Position numbers and translations under genes: made by a program
Part shown: positions 27,391-38,720 of the stretch, in pieces
How positions within the stretch are numbered: position 1 is the first letter of the stretch
Layout of the letters: every line of letters begins with the position of its first letter
From: Irpex lacteus
Taxonomy: Eukaryota; Basidiomycota; Agaricomycetes; Polyporales; Irpicaceae
Direction: 5' to 3'
Length of the DNA: 64,000 nucleotides
Assembly: GCA_001986395.2 (NCBI GenBank)
Contig: MQVO02000002.1
Coordinates: forward strand, 1,922,001-1,986,000
The notes under the pieces: model-generated
Seen by the model: only the letters and a program-made list of their open reading frames with translations
Database searches by the model: none
Told to the model about the DNA's origin: nothing

Positions 27391-28646
27391 ATGAGCTTGA
27401 AGAACAGGTTGGCGTTGATCACTGGTTGCACGTCGGTATCCGATGTCAAAATCCTCCAATTCGTGCACTAATATGTCAGCGGACGACCAACAGAGGAGGA
27501 ATAGGCTCGGCTGCAGCGAGAGCACTTGCCCGCGAAGGATGTTCGATCGCCATCCACTATGCCTCCGATTCGTCCAAGGCCAAGGCAGAAGCTCTCATCG
27601 AGGAGTTTACGCACATCGCACAACCCGATAACATAGCGATACGTGCATCTGCCTTTCAAGCGGATTTGTCGATGTACGAGAATGCCAAGAAGTTGTACGA
27701 TGAGGTCGTCGATACACTTGGACACCCGGATATCTTCTTTGGCAACCATGGAGTCCTAGGGAAGATAATTGGACCAGACGGCAATGTCGCAGATGTCAGT
27801 CCACAGATATTTGAGGAGATATGGCGAACAAACACTGGGACCAATTTCTACGTACGTAGGCGCTGCTGCCTCCGTTACACCCAGTTTCGACTGATGTGAT
27901 TTATCCATGATAAGCTCGCGCAGCTATGTATCCCCCACATGGAAGCGCAGAAGTGGGGCCGTATCATACTCACATCGAGGTAGGGTTTCGATCGCATGCC
28001 TCACGCAGTCCTGATCAACTTCTAATTGTCTGGGCGTAGTGTCGCCGCGCGTGAGTATATGCCATTGAACATTTCACAGTTGAGGCTTATCGGTGAAGCT
28101 GCCCAGTGAACGGAGGACTGGTTGGACCACATTATGCATCATCGAAAGCAGCGATGCACGGCCTCATCCACTGGCTGTCGCTTCGATATGCGAAAGATGG
28201 CATAGTGAGTAATCGTGGGTGTGTTCCTTCGACCAATGCATGCTGAAGTAAGCATGCAGTGCTCGAACGCAATTGCTCCTGCATTAGTAGAAGGTAAGTC
28301 AGTTAACTGGATGTTTGTTACATGGAGCAACAGCTTACATTTCCGGTACTGTATGGAGAAACCACTAGGCTCCCGCGTGGAACTGATGAAATGAGGGTGA
28401 GCACCTAACCTACAAGGGCACGATTGATCAACGTCTCATTTTCTGATTCATCGACCTGTAGAGCAGGATACCTATCGGAAGATTGGGCAAACCAGACGAG
28501 ATAGCGTCCATCGTAGTCATGCTGGTCAAGAACGCATATATGACAAACAAGGTACGCGCCACTGGCAGTTCTTCCTCAAATCCAGAGGGTGAAGTTTGTC
28601 ACAGGTCATTGTCGCAGACGGAGGTTGGACAGGAGGAGGAATCTGA
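27391..28646 (+). CDS. Short-chain dehydrogenase/reductase, copy B
   Basis: The ATG at 27391 gives MSLKNRLALITGC with the same intron position as copy A (restoring TGGIGSAAARALAREGCS). It then carries HYASDSSKAKAEALIEEF, HPDIFFGNHGV, WRTNTGTNFY, LCIPHMEAQKWGRIIL, SVAAL, VGPHYASSKAAMHG (YxxxK), PIGRLGKPDEIASIV and VADGGWTGGGI, stop at 28644-28646. All SDR catalytic residues are kept. Intron positions match copy A, so the pair arose by tandem duplication. Differences are scattered and conservative, which suggests both copies are under selection. Probably a cytosolic NADPH-dependent ketoreductase; substrate unknown. Confidence 0.88.
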
Positions 28647-28786
28647 AGGTGTATATGGTGATAATCGTAATGATACAGTATCATATTGCCGGGGGTATAG
28701 CAAAGAAGCCAAATGGAGGTGCCAGATAGTACAACGAAAGCAAAGTGAGCCAAAGCATGCGAGACAGGGTCGTATTCACGTAAGTT

Positions 28787-31700
28787 TCATGACTTAACCG
28801 GCGAATTCGTCTTTCGATTCAGGCCAGCTGACTCGATGATGTCGTTGAGTTGCGATATACGTTTCTGCGCTAGGTCAACCTGCCGCTGGTAGCTCCTGCC
28901 AAAGCCAGATCCATCAGCATCTGCGACCACAAACTACGGTTCTCTATGAGGTGGAAGAACACGCACCTGGCCTGAGTCTCGAGTTCCAGCACACGCTCCT
29001 TACCACCCTGCCGCTCCCGCTTGATCTTCTCCTCAGCCTGCTTCAATCGCGCCTCATATTCCTTCACTCGAGTCTCCCACTTGTTGTCCGCAGCAGTGGT
29101 CTTCTCGCCTATAGCAGCGATCTTCTCTTCTGCTGCCACAAGCTGGTTCTGCAGGATAACGGTGCGCCTTTCGGCTGTTGTAGCACGGGCAGTTAACGCT
29201 CGAACTTCCATGTTATCACCTGTACCGGGCTTGCGACTGCTGTTGCTGATGGCGGACTGCAATTCTGCATTTGTTGTCTACGCATACCAGTTGAGTGTTC
29301 CATGACAGAAACGCGGCGAAGGAGCGCCACAAACCTTCAACGCCTCGATCTCCCCATCCTTCGCCGCCATCTTCTTTCTCCATCCACCCTTGGCCTCAGC
29401 AAGCGTCTTGAGACTCGCCTCGAACTTATCAATCTGCCTCCATCTCGAATCAAGTTGCTTGCGCATCTCGGTCAGTTTCTCGGTGTATTTAGTTTCGACG
29501 TCCTTCGTGCGCTTGTCAAAGTCGAGCTGAATCTGACTGAGGGCTTTCAAGCGAGAGATGAGGTTGTCGTGGAAGACGCTAAAGTTGGTGAATGGCTTCG
29601 TTTCTGCGGCGCCATTCTTCTTCTACGTTATAAAAAAACCCTTAGCCGACCCATTGACTGTCACAAACATGACACTCACCGGCGTCTTGTCAACCCCCAG
29701 AATCTTATCCATATACTGATAGATTGTGAGCAGAAGCGTGTTCCTCTCTGTCAACTGATCTCTATACTGCGACTCGGCTGAAAGCAGACTTCGCTGATCC
29801 TTGCTCAACCGCTGCTCTAGCTCCGTCACCTTAGCGCGCAGCGCAGTGACCTCAGCTTCAGAATTCTTCAACGACGCCTGCACGCTGTCTAATTTCTCAG
29901 ACATGTTCAGCCTCGCCTGAGTCTGCGCCGCAAGCTGACTCGAAAGATCCCTGTTCTCGGCGTGCAGCTTGTCCAACACGGACTCCCGATCCCGGCCTTG
30001 ACCTTCCCGGTCATCAAGCTGCTTCCTCGCACGAGCAAGCTCGTCTTCGAGTCGCTCGACGTCCCGCCGGAGACGATCCACCTCGAGCTGCAGCGAGAAC
30101 CGCGCCGTCGTATGAGACTCGCCAAGCTTCTTCGACTCCTTCTCCATATTCTGCAGCGCATCCTGGACCGCTGCAAAATCAGTTTCGCGTTGGGACAGCA
30201 ACGCCTGTGTACGTGCGAGGTCGCTGAGGGCGGATTGTAGAGCAGACTCCTTCGCTTCGAGTGCGCGTTTTGACTGGCGCGCAGATTCGTCGTGTTCTCG
30301 CTGGAGTTTGTCTCGTTCGTTTTCGAGACGCTCGCGGTTAGACCGTTCGCGCTGCATCTCAGCGACGAGCTTCTCGATATGCTTGGCTAGCTCTTCCTGG
30401 CGAGCGCGCACTTCATCGGCTTCGCGAGTTCTTGTCTCGCAGAGCTCAGTCATCTCTTCGAGTTGAGCCTTCGTGCTGGCCAGTCTCTGATGCCATGATT
30501 AGCGATGAGTTACTGTCAACCAGCTCACAGATACCACTTACTTCTTTCAAAGCGGCAGTGAGACCCTCGAGGCGTTCCCGTTCGACGGCGTCGTCTTCCC
30601 TCGCTCGCGCACTCTCCTCCTTCAGCTGCTCGAGTTGATCCTCGAGAGAATACACCTGATTCCCCAGCCTCTCGATCTCGGTGTTCGCAGCCTCGATCTC
30701 AGCCTCCTTTTCTTCTGACTCACGCTCCAGATGAGCGAGCGCTGTCTCGAACTTTTCGTGTAAGTCGTTCGTGTTCGACTCCAGTTCTGAGACATGCAGA
30801 CGGAGTTCTTTCGACTCCGCGTCGCGTTGTTCAAGGGCCTTTGAACAGAGTTAGGTATACTACCCGCAAATACTCTAGCAGAGGAGCTTACGTCGCGCAG
30901 TTCTTCAACCTGTCCACGAGCCTCCTGAGCCTCTCCCTTCCATTCCTCTTCCACCTGTTCGACGATACGCCTATGCTCGCGCACAATATCCTCGATCTCG
31001 CGGTTCTTCATCTCGATGTCGTCTTCCTTCTGCTGCAGTTCGATCTGCGCAGCCGCAAGCTTGTCTCTCACAGCGTTGAGACCCTCTTCTGCAGCTTCTC
31101 TCTCTTCTCGCTCCTCTAGGATCTGGGCACGACTCTGACTTCGCTCGATCGACTCGGCTTCTCTCCTTCGCCTCTCGTTCTCAAGTTCAAGCTTCATAGC
31201 CTCCAGCTCGTCCGCTATATCCTCCTTCTCATCTTCGACGCTGGCCAATCTGTCATCTTGAGCGCTGAGCTTAGCTCGCAGGTCCTCGTTCTCAGCTTCC
31301 GTTTCTTCGAGTTTCCTCCTCAGTCGATCGCCAGGCTCCTCATCCTCCCTGCGCTCAACAATCTCCTTCAGCCGCTCCATCTCATCCATATTCTCCTCCA
31401 GCAGCGCTCTTGCATTCTCGAGCTCTTCTTCGAGTTGCGCATTCCGTGCCTCAAACTCTCTCAACGCGCCCTCGTCTGGCCCACTGGCGCGCCTCCGCCT
31501 CAACTCTCGAATCTCCCGCTCCCGTTCCTCCAGCTTCTCCTCCAGCTCGCGCGCGCGTCCCGATCCCCGCTGCAGCCTCTCCAGTTCCCTCTCCAGCTCC
31601 AGCACGAGCTTCTTCAGCTTCTTCACCTCCATTCCACGCTGCTGCACCTCAATCTTGAGGTTAATATTCTGTTTGAGAGCGGCATCAATTTGGTCTGGTG

Positions 31701-32207
31701 CTAATTGCGCGAGCCGCTCCTCGAGAAAGTGAACTTTGAGCTTGATATTGAAGTTCTCCTTCTTCAAGCTGTCTATATGCTACTAGATAAATGAGAGAAA
31801 GTCCTGTGGCTCAGTTATGCACGCACCTTCTCTTGATCTCGAAGCGTCAAGTTCACGCCTCCCTTACCTCCTACAGTCTTGGACGACTTCGTACGTCCTC
31901 CAGCACCACTGTCGTACCCTTCGGCATAGCTCTTCTCTCGTCCGGGGGTGTCGAGTACATCCCCATCTCCGTCTTCTATGTCTTCAAACGTACCACGGCG
32001 CTTTGGTGTTGCATCTTCGAACCGTCGTCTATTGAACTGAGCGGCATTTGGCGGCGAAGGCGTAGATAACAGCGCAGAAGACGTCGCAGTCGAGCTTGAC
32101 GGCTTTCGAAAGTTTCTTGCGGGCGTGGAGAACCCCGATACAAGTGACCCCAGCGACAGGTCTGGTGGGGTCCCGACGGACTGAAACGATGCATCTCCGC
32201 GACTCAT
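28787..32207 (-). CDS. Mto1 / centrosomin-type microtubule-organising coiled-coil protein
   Basis: The ATG at 32207 gives MSRGDASFQSVGTPPDLSLG and a disordered ~115-residue head. The centrosomin motif 1 follows (TLRDQEK, intron, then SLKKENFNIKLKVHFLEERL), the conserved segment that binds and activates the gamma-tubulin complex in Mto1, Pcp1, centrosomin and CDK5RAP2. The rest, about 900 residues, is nearly continuous heptad coiled coil rich in E, R, L and K. Small introns lie near 31780, 30850, 30500, 29650, 29300 and 28900. The tail reads RQVDLAQKRISQLNDIIE, stop at 28787-28789. Expected role: anchoring gamma-TuRC at spindle pole bodies or cytoplasmic nucleation sites. Whether it is the Mto1 or Pcp1 orthologue cannot be decided here; no PACT domain was recognised. 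Confidence 0.85.
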
Positions 32208-32410
32208 TAATGCAAGTTTATCGAGACGTATTCATGCGCAAGCAGCAGCCCCCGCTGAGCGTAGTGGGAGTAGAATTGAGGACGAATGGAGAAGTCGTGG
32301 ATACAGCCACAGTAACGTGACGAACCAATGTGACATCGGTCACACATGTAAGCCGCGTCACTCTGGCTGGCCATGGCCAACAGCAGCATGAATGTTGAAC
32401 TCTTACCACC

Positions 32411-34544
32411 ATGTCCACAAGTACAGACTTTACAGTCTTCTACTATGTCTGCGGCACATCCGATGAACCAACCCGTGCTCGCATTGCTCCTGACTCCTGT
32501 ATTGAAGACCTTCGCTGTCTTGTAGCTGCTGACTTTCCCAAGGGTAACAGTAAATTCACGCTCTACAAGATATTTCAGTCTCCTGCGATAACTCTTTGTA
32601 AATGCCAGTCACTTGACGGATGCTCAACAGGTTGAGAAGCACTGGCTCTCTGAGGACAATGAGAACTTGGCCCGTAAGGTGTCCCAACTATTCGACCAAC
32701 ACAAGCCAATCCAGCTCCACCGGGTTGACACAATCAAGGAGGCGTTTGGCGATGCTTCCGTAACCCACTATGTGATTGGTAAGGTCGCCGTCAACACAAG
32801 TACGTGCTGATTTAGCTATATCATGCTTGTGCCTGATTTGTATGCGTCTTGCTTACTGTATATTATTGTAGGTGTGTCTCATGGTAATGACGGACGATTC
32901 GATGATGTTGTTCCTACCCAAGACTCAGAAGCCACAGACGTCTTGACGTCCTTGACGACGCCTTATATGAGTGACGAGGGGACTTTGAGTGAGTGATTTA
33001 CCTGTCTCGTGTTTACTCACATGTACGACCATAACAGCGTCAGACTTCAGTCAAGGTGACTAACCAAGGCAACCGTACGTCTCTGTGAATACACCATTAA
33101 CTCTGCCATAGATCGCGAAAAGGTCGCTGCCCTTGCGCGGCGTAATTATATGTCTCCTTCTGAAGGCGCGAAACACAAGAATGTGATGAAGGTTCAGAAG
33201 AAAGCAAACAAGCATGCGATATACAACGGGCGACCTCCCGCGCTTTTAGGCCCTCCAATAGTCATCGGACATCCTGTTTTCAGTCTATTCAAGAGCGTCT
33301 TGAGTGCCTCCTTGGCCGACAAACCACTCCGCTCCACAGAGTTGGATGTCGCATCTGACTTTCGCAAGCTCTCCCTCGAGGTTTACGACAATGACCATGA
33401 AAGACGGAAGATGATCGCGAAAATTCTTACCTTCGCTGGAAAAACGGCATTCAAGACGTCGGAGGTAACTCCTGACCGTCGTGCGTTTCGGCCCGATGGA
33501 CTCGTCGAGATTCGTCTCTCTCCAGGCCAGGGCGCTCTACTCGGTGTAATCTGCTTCCAGGAGTTGAAGAACGAGATAGGCGAGGGAGGCTCAGACCCAA
33601 TTCGACAGGCCGAGCTTGATTACAAGCATCTTGTCTCATCCAAAGATGTATGTCATTTTATTCCCTTCTAAAATCTCGGAGCTCATTGCAATCTACAGTA
33701 TGCGGCCGTGCGCCGTGTATCCTGCTGCCCTGCGATTTTGATCGCTGTCGCTGGGCCGAATATCTTCGTTTATGGTGCAGTCTACATGGGATCGCGGTTC
33801 ATCACGGAATGTCTGGCCTCACATCATATAGCCCAACACCCCTTAACCTCCGACACTTCGGAAATCTCTCAGCTTGCAAGGATCTTTCGCGCTGTGGAGG
33901 AGAGCTGTACGAAGCTGCAGGACTATTACACTAACCTCGATTTTCACAGTCAGGATGGAACCCGATGCTGGCGACCACACTTCGACAGGTTTATTGCGGA
34001 AGATGGCTCCGAGGTCCAGCTATACTACACTGGACAGTTATCAGTGGGTCGAGCTTCCAAGTGGCTATACCAGGCCATTGTCGTCGGTCAGCCACAAGCC
34101 GTGGTGGTGAAGTTCACGTCGAATTACTGTGCCGAAGCACACCGGCTTCTTGAACAAAACGGTCTAGCGCCGACGTTGCGGTTTTGCAAGCGTGTGCCCG
34201 AGGTGGGGAATTTGTATGTCGTCATCATGGACATCTTTTGGGACCTTCCTGGCGCCGTCTCCGAAGCTGCCATCGGCGAGCTCCGCAGAGCCATTGATAT
34301 CCTGCATGACAACGGCTTCGTCCATGGCGATTTACGCCGACCGAACGTGCTCATCCAAAACGACCAAGTGAAGTTGATCGACTTCGACTGGTCAGGCAAA
34401 GAGGGCGAGGTCAAGTATCCGGAGACGATGTCCATGGAGCATGGCTGGCACCCCGATGTGAGACGTTGTGGACCGATTGAGAAGGTGCATGATGAGTACA
34501 TGCATGCAAAGATCAGGGAAAAAGTATTGACGGAGAGGCGTTGA
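32411..34544 (+). CDS. Crinkler-like protein: ubiquitin-like header, REase-like domain, kinase-like domain
   Basis: The ATG at 32411 gives MSTSTDFTVFYYVCGTSDEP, a header like the Crinkler (CRN) N-terminal domain, ending FTLYKIFQ. The frame changes between 32592 and 32635 with no usable intron, then ENLARKVSQLF continues. Exons at 32872-32992 and an 18-nt one lead to DREKVAALARRNYM. The middle domain has RPDGLVEI and, 15 or so residues on, FQELKNEIG with GGSDPIRQAELDY, matching a PD-(D/E)xK nuclease core. The C-terminal part has VVVKFTSNYC, GFVHGDLRRPNVLI (HGDxxxxN catalytic loop) and VKLIDFDW (DFD metal site), a kinase fold of the CRN/choline-kinase-like type. Stop at 34542-34544 cuts a repeat tail. 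CRN-type proteins are modular effectors of oomycetes and fungi that often act in nuclei. No signal peptide is visible. Confidence 0.7.
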
Positions 34545-34612
34545 CGGAGAAAGCGTTGACGGAGAAAGCATTGAGGGAGCAAGTGGAGAGGGAGAAAGCG
34601 CTGAAGAGATAG
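34525..34612 (+). repeat. Degenerate 15-bp tandem repeat at the 3' end of the Crinkler-like gene
   Basis: Units of the form GTTGACGGAGAAAGC recur about five times. The first unit in the reading frame reads GACGGAGAGGCG, one base shorter than GACGGAGAAAGCG, and this brings the TGA at 34542. In the other frame the repeats translate as ALTEKALTEKALREQ and on to EREKALKR before two stop codons at 34610-34615. Confidence 0.7.
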
Positions 34613-34615
34613 TAG

Positions 34616-35160
34616 ACTGTTTCTGGTGGTATTTGTATGTGGACATCAGTTTGGCATGGTTTCGAGATGTGATCCCACCGGTCGGTAAAGAGGAGAGACT
34701 CGTTCAAGTGTGTCTCATGATCACGCTGTAGCCATTCCAAGTTGATTATAACTTATGAGTTCCACAATGAAGGAGCTCGCGATCGAGTACTAGCCAGAAG
34801 CCACTGACAGAGCGCTAGCGTGCTTTAGAGTGATGTCTGTGACAGACATGTGTTGCGTTGGCACTCATGCATACCCACATACGCTTCGAATTCCCTTACA
34901 TAGTTACTGTATTACTGCTACTACTGCATTAGCTATCCCCCCGACATCTAAGAGCACTGGGAGAAGGGTCTTTTTGTGAGTAGGGAAGTTTCATGGAACA
35001 CGCACCTCGGAGACCGCTCGCGTTGAGCGACGTCACACCTACGTGCGTCCCGTCAAATCGAACAATGTCACGCGAGCGCAGGAGGGGTCCGGACGAGCTC
35101 ATACCTCACGCATCAGGCATATACATGATTACTGTGGAAGGCTCGAGCTATAGGAAGCAG
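34616..35160. other. Intergenic
   Basis: Convergent 3' region between the Crinkler-like gene and the MFS gene; no gene supported. Confidence 0.4.
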
Positions 35161-38159
35161 CTATCGACTGCGGGGCGTGCCCATGTGTACATGCAAATGA
35201 CTCTGAGGCCGCGCAGATCCACCAATCTCATCGTCCTCCAGGTCAAGAACACTGTCAGATGACTCGTACGTCGATAGCCTCCTACGTTGAGTCGTAGGCA
35301 AAGGCCTAATGGCTGGCACAGTATTCTCGCCCTCGCTTTCGTCGTGAAATTCGTCGGCTCCCTGTTCAGGTTCTTCCACTACTGTTCTACCGGTACTTTC
35401 TGTGTCGGATGGTGTTGACTGCTCAGCAGGCCTATCAGAATCAAGCTCCTTGTCCGGTATCTAATGTACTGTCAGAGGTAGACCAAGAACGTGAGGTGCG
35501 AGTACTGACCGGTAAGCGAACCAAGTACGCAAGGAAAGTAGACCCGGCTGCCATTATGAACACTGCTCGCAGACTGATAGCATAAGAGTCACGGGCAGCG
35601 CGCTGGAGATGCGGGGGTAGCTTAGCAACCAAGGTTGCTGAATGACGGATTTGGCTGATTTCCTATAACATGATAATAGACGGTGAGTTTACGGAAAAGT
35701 CTACTTTTCGAGCTCTCATACCGCTTCTGCATCTGGGCCGTGGATTCGTTTGTGTAGTTCGGTATTCAGAATAGACTGGAAGACGGCCGCAGATATAGCT
35801 ACTCCGCCGACTTGCCCTACATGACATGAGTATAAGCTCTTTCTCGGTCGGACAGGATGTGGACCTACCTATGCCGCGGAAGAGAGTTCCAAATCCAGTA
35901 CCAACCGCTATAGCAGATTCTGCCAGTGGGTAATTATGAGCATCAGTGAGGCCGCTTAGCGCACATATGACGTACGGGGTATATGGGCAAGCAAGGCAAC
36001 TAGAGACAGGTGAGCTTGTAAGTTCAGGCGGCGTTCTCGATCTATGACTTACTCAACATGGTCTGCAGCACCACTGCGTTACCAAATCCGAGCGGTAGCT
36101 TTTGACTGATTTAACACCCAACACCAGAGAACAAATGATCAAAGGCAACTTACGATACTCAGCCACAGGACGATGGGATGGGAGTCTTCGCGCATCAAAC
36201 TGAGTAGAATAGCCGCTACAAACGGGAACAGTCCAAACACGAGGTTGAGCACCTTGTATTTCCCTGTGCGGTGCATGACCCATCTGTGCCGACGTCAGCC
36301 GAAAGAGTAGAATCAGAGGTTGCGGAGGAGCTCACCCAGCAAACAGTGATCCGAGGAGATAGAGACGCCGTTGGGTATCAAGTGCGCACCTGTAGAAATG
36401 AGAAGACGCCAGAGATAAAGCAACGATACCAAGAACTTGAAGCAAGTAGAACATACCAGCTTCACTCGCACTCGTGAGTAACACCGTTTGGAACCACGTA
36501 GGAAAGTTGTACATGACCGTAAAGTTACAGGTCGCGACAAGGAAATTACTGATCCCAACCAATACTGGTATCTTCTGTCGCAACAGAAACGGCGCAAGAA
36601 CCGGTTCTGGGGCAAGGTATAGCTCGACGATGACAAAGAGAAGGGCAAAAGCGATGGCGAAGACAAGAGGGACCCAGACAGCCGGGGAGGACCACTGATG
36701 CATGCATGAGTAAACATACGGTAAGAGGACAAATATGAAGAACATTACTGGGTATTCCTCGCTAAACCGCGTGCTCAAAAAAACTAGACAGGAGAACACC
36801 TACGATAGACATGAAGAGGAGTTCATATATTATGAAATAATTACATACTGAAATCAGCAAAGTAAAGCTCCCTCCGTAGTCGATACGCTTCAAGACTTCC
36901 TTCGTGCTCTTGCTCTTGCCCTACGTCAGAGCATCAGTAAGCGCTGTCTACTGAAGATCCGGAGTACACTTACAGGTGTGACGTAATTTAGGCTGATAGA
37001 CGTGAGTATGAAGGAAATGGCAAAGAGAGGGAGTTGCAGCAAGAATGCCCAACGCCAACCAATTCTATAAAATATGATGAGCACAATGCATGGCCGAGTC
37101 AATATCTAAAAGGTCTTACCGATCGCTGATCCAACCACCCAAAGGACCGCCAAGACCCATTCCCAACTAATGACATATGTCAGAATTGTATTGCATTATG
37201 TCGAGTGAAACGATACGCACGCTGTTGAACACGGCGGCTACACCTTGAGTCAGCCCTCGTTCCTAGTAATAAAGTTCGCAATGAATGGTCTGATTCCAGA
37301 CAATGCAGCGCTCCACGTACTCGTAAGCTGTACATATCGCTTGTTATGATACTGCCCTCATGGCGTCAGGTATATACAGACTTGCAATAGCATAAATCAC
37401 CTACGTAGCAGTGGTCATTATTCCTCCTCCACCGAATCCCCCGAGCTGCGATGAAAGTCAGTGTAATTTTCAGCTCAGACGATAAACCCATACAAATCGT
37501 GCGACTATGAGCATTTCCATGTTCGTAGAGAATCCACAGAATGCAGTCCCTAGAGCGGCAAAGAATACCGCAGTCTGGTTAGCGCCTCTACGGCCCATGA
37601 CATTGCAAAGTCTTCCATAGAGAGGGGTGAACGTGCAAGTAGCCAAGAGGTAGCTTTCGGGTTCACGTGAGTTTTAGTTCTTTCCAGATGAGCGACAGGG
37701 CTTACGCGGTACCCAGCCAACTGGCTTGATGTGATTTTTGAAACTCGGATGAGATACTGGGTAATACTATGATTGATAATATATGAGTTTAGAAGGAGGC
37801 GAAATGACAGAACAAATGCTTTCTCACGAGTTGCAACAAGCGTGGCTGGGCCAAATTCAACACATGTTATACGGATAGATCACGAGAAGTAGTATACGCA
37901 CTGTTCAAAGACTTCAAAGAATATAATAGTCAGCTAATTAAAAGGTACATGTGGCACATAAGATTGATTGAACGATACACACTGAAAGGAAAGTTGCGGT
38001 CCATATACCCGCTAATATGCCGTACCGCGTGGACCGAGAGATCTCCAAGGGTCCAACTCTGTGTTTCTGGTACTTGATGGCCTCAACGTCGGTGTTGCAC
38101 TCTTGATCTGTGTCGTCATTACGACTATGGCGTTGAAGCAGAGGGTCGCGTTCGCTCAT
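35161..38159 (-). CDS. MFS transporter, DHA2 / vacuolar-type
   Basis: The ATG at 38159 gives MSERDPLLQRHSRNDD, an acidic head with a vacuolar-sorting-like DPLL. About 14 short introns follow. Recognised segments in order: ISRSTRYGILAGIWTATFLS (TM1), SWLGTAYLL-like, GRLCNVMGRRGANQT (motif A), LGMGLGGPLGG (motif C) and ISDRIGWRWAFLLQLP, KSTKEVLKRIDYGG, PAVWVPLVFAIAFALLF, FPTWFQTVLLTSASEAG, HRTGKYKVLNL, ESAIAVGTGFGTLFRG, and ISLRAVFIMAAGSTFLAYLV (last TM). A ~115-residue acidic tail then ends at 35161. The order matches 14-TM DHA2 carriers such as the Vba vacuolar basic-amino-acid transporters and fungal drug exporters. Vacuolar location is inferred from the dileucine head and the family. Confidence 0.85.
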
Positions 38160-38720
38160 ACTTGATGATGTCGTGAATGCCGTGAAACGTGTATGTTACT
38201 TATGGTACACAGCCGTTCGTGGTCGACAGTCCTGAGCCGCTGGGTAGCTTGAATACAATGCAGAGATACACCAAGTCGTCCCTCGTCGTGGTCGTGAGAG
38301 TGAAAGAATGAACGAACGGCTTGCTCGCAGGCTCCGCGGCGTCACCTTCAACTTCCTTTAGAAGACGGGAATAATGATGCGTATCTTGATGCCATCCATG
38401 CCGACGCATGCCGGAGCACGAGCTTAGCGCTGAATGCGACGCGATGTTGAGCAAACGCGAGTACTGCCAGTGTAATTTGGCCGACACAACGATTTACCAC
38501 CACCTTCTAGCCTGGAATTGGACCTCATTTGACTGGCTGGAAATCCAGATCGAACGTAGGTGTGCCTTGCAGAAAGTTTTCATTGAAAAGTTGAGCTAAT
38601 ATGACTTGCACGTCGATCCAGTTTACGACGAGTCGGTGCGAGAGATCGATTCGTGGCATTCACTTGACTGGCATACGTCTTGCGGCGTTCGTCAGACCTT
38701 GCATGTAAAGCTACTCGAAG
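38160..38720. other. Divergent promoter between MFS and PP2C genes
   Basis: 560 bp. A minus-strand open frame (38200-38487) crosses it but has no recognisable motif and no splice support. Treated as non-coding. Confidence 0.4.

Noticed and set aside
31258..31704. Leu-rich plus-strand frame inside the Mto1-like gene
   Set aside because: The complement of a Glu/Arg/Leu coiled coil gives Leu/Ser/Phe runs; a known artefact.
38200..38487. 95-codon minus-strand frame between MFS and PP2C genes
   Set aside because: No motif, lies in a divergent promoter, and no intron supports extension.
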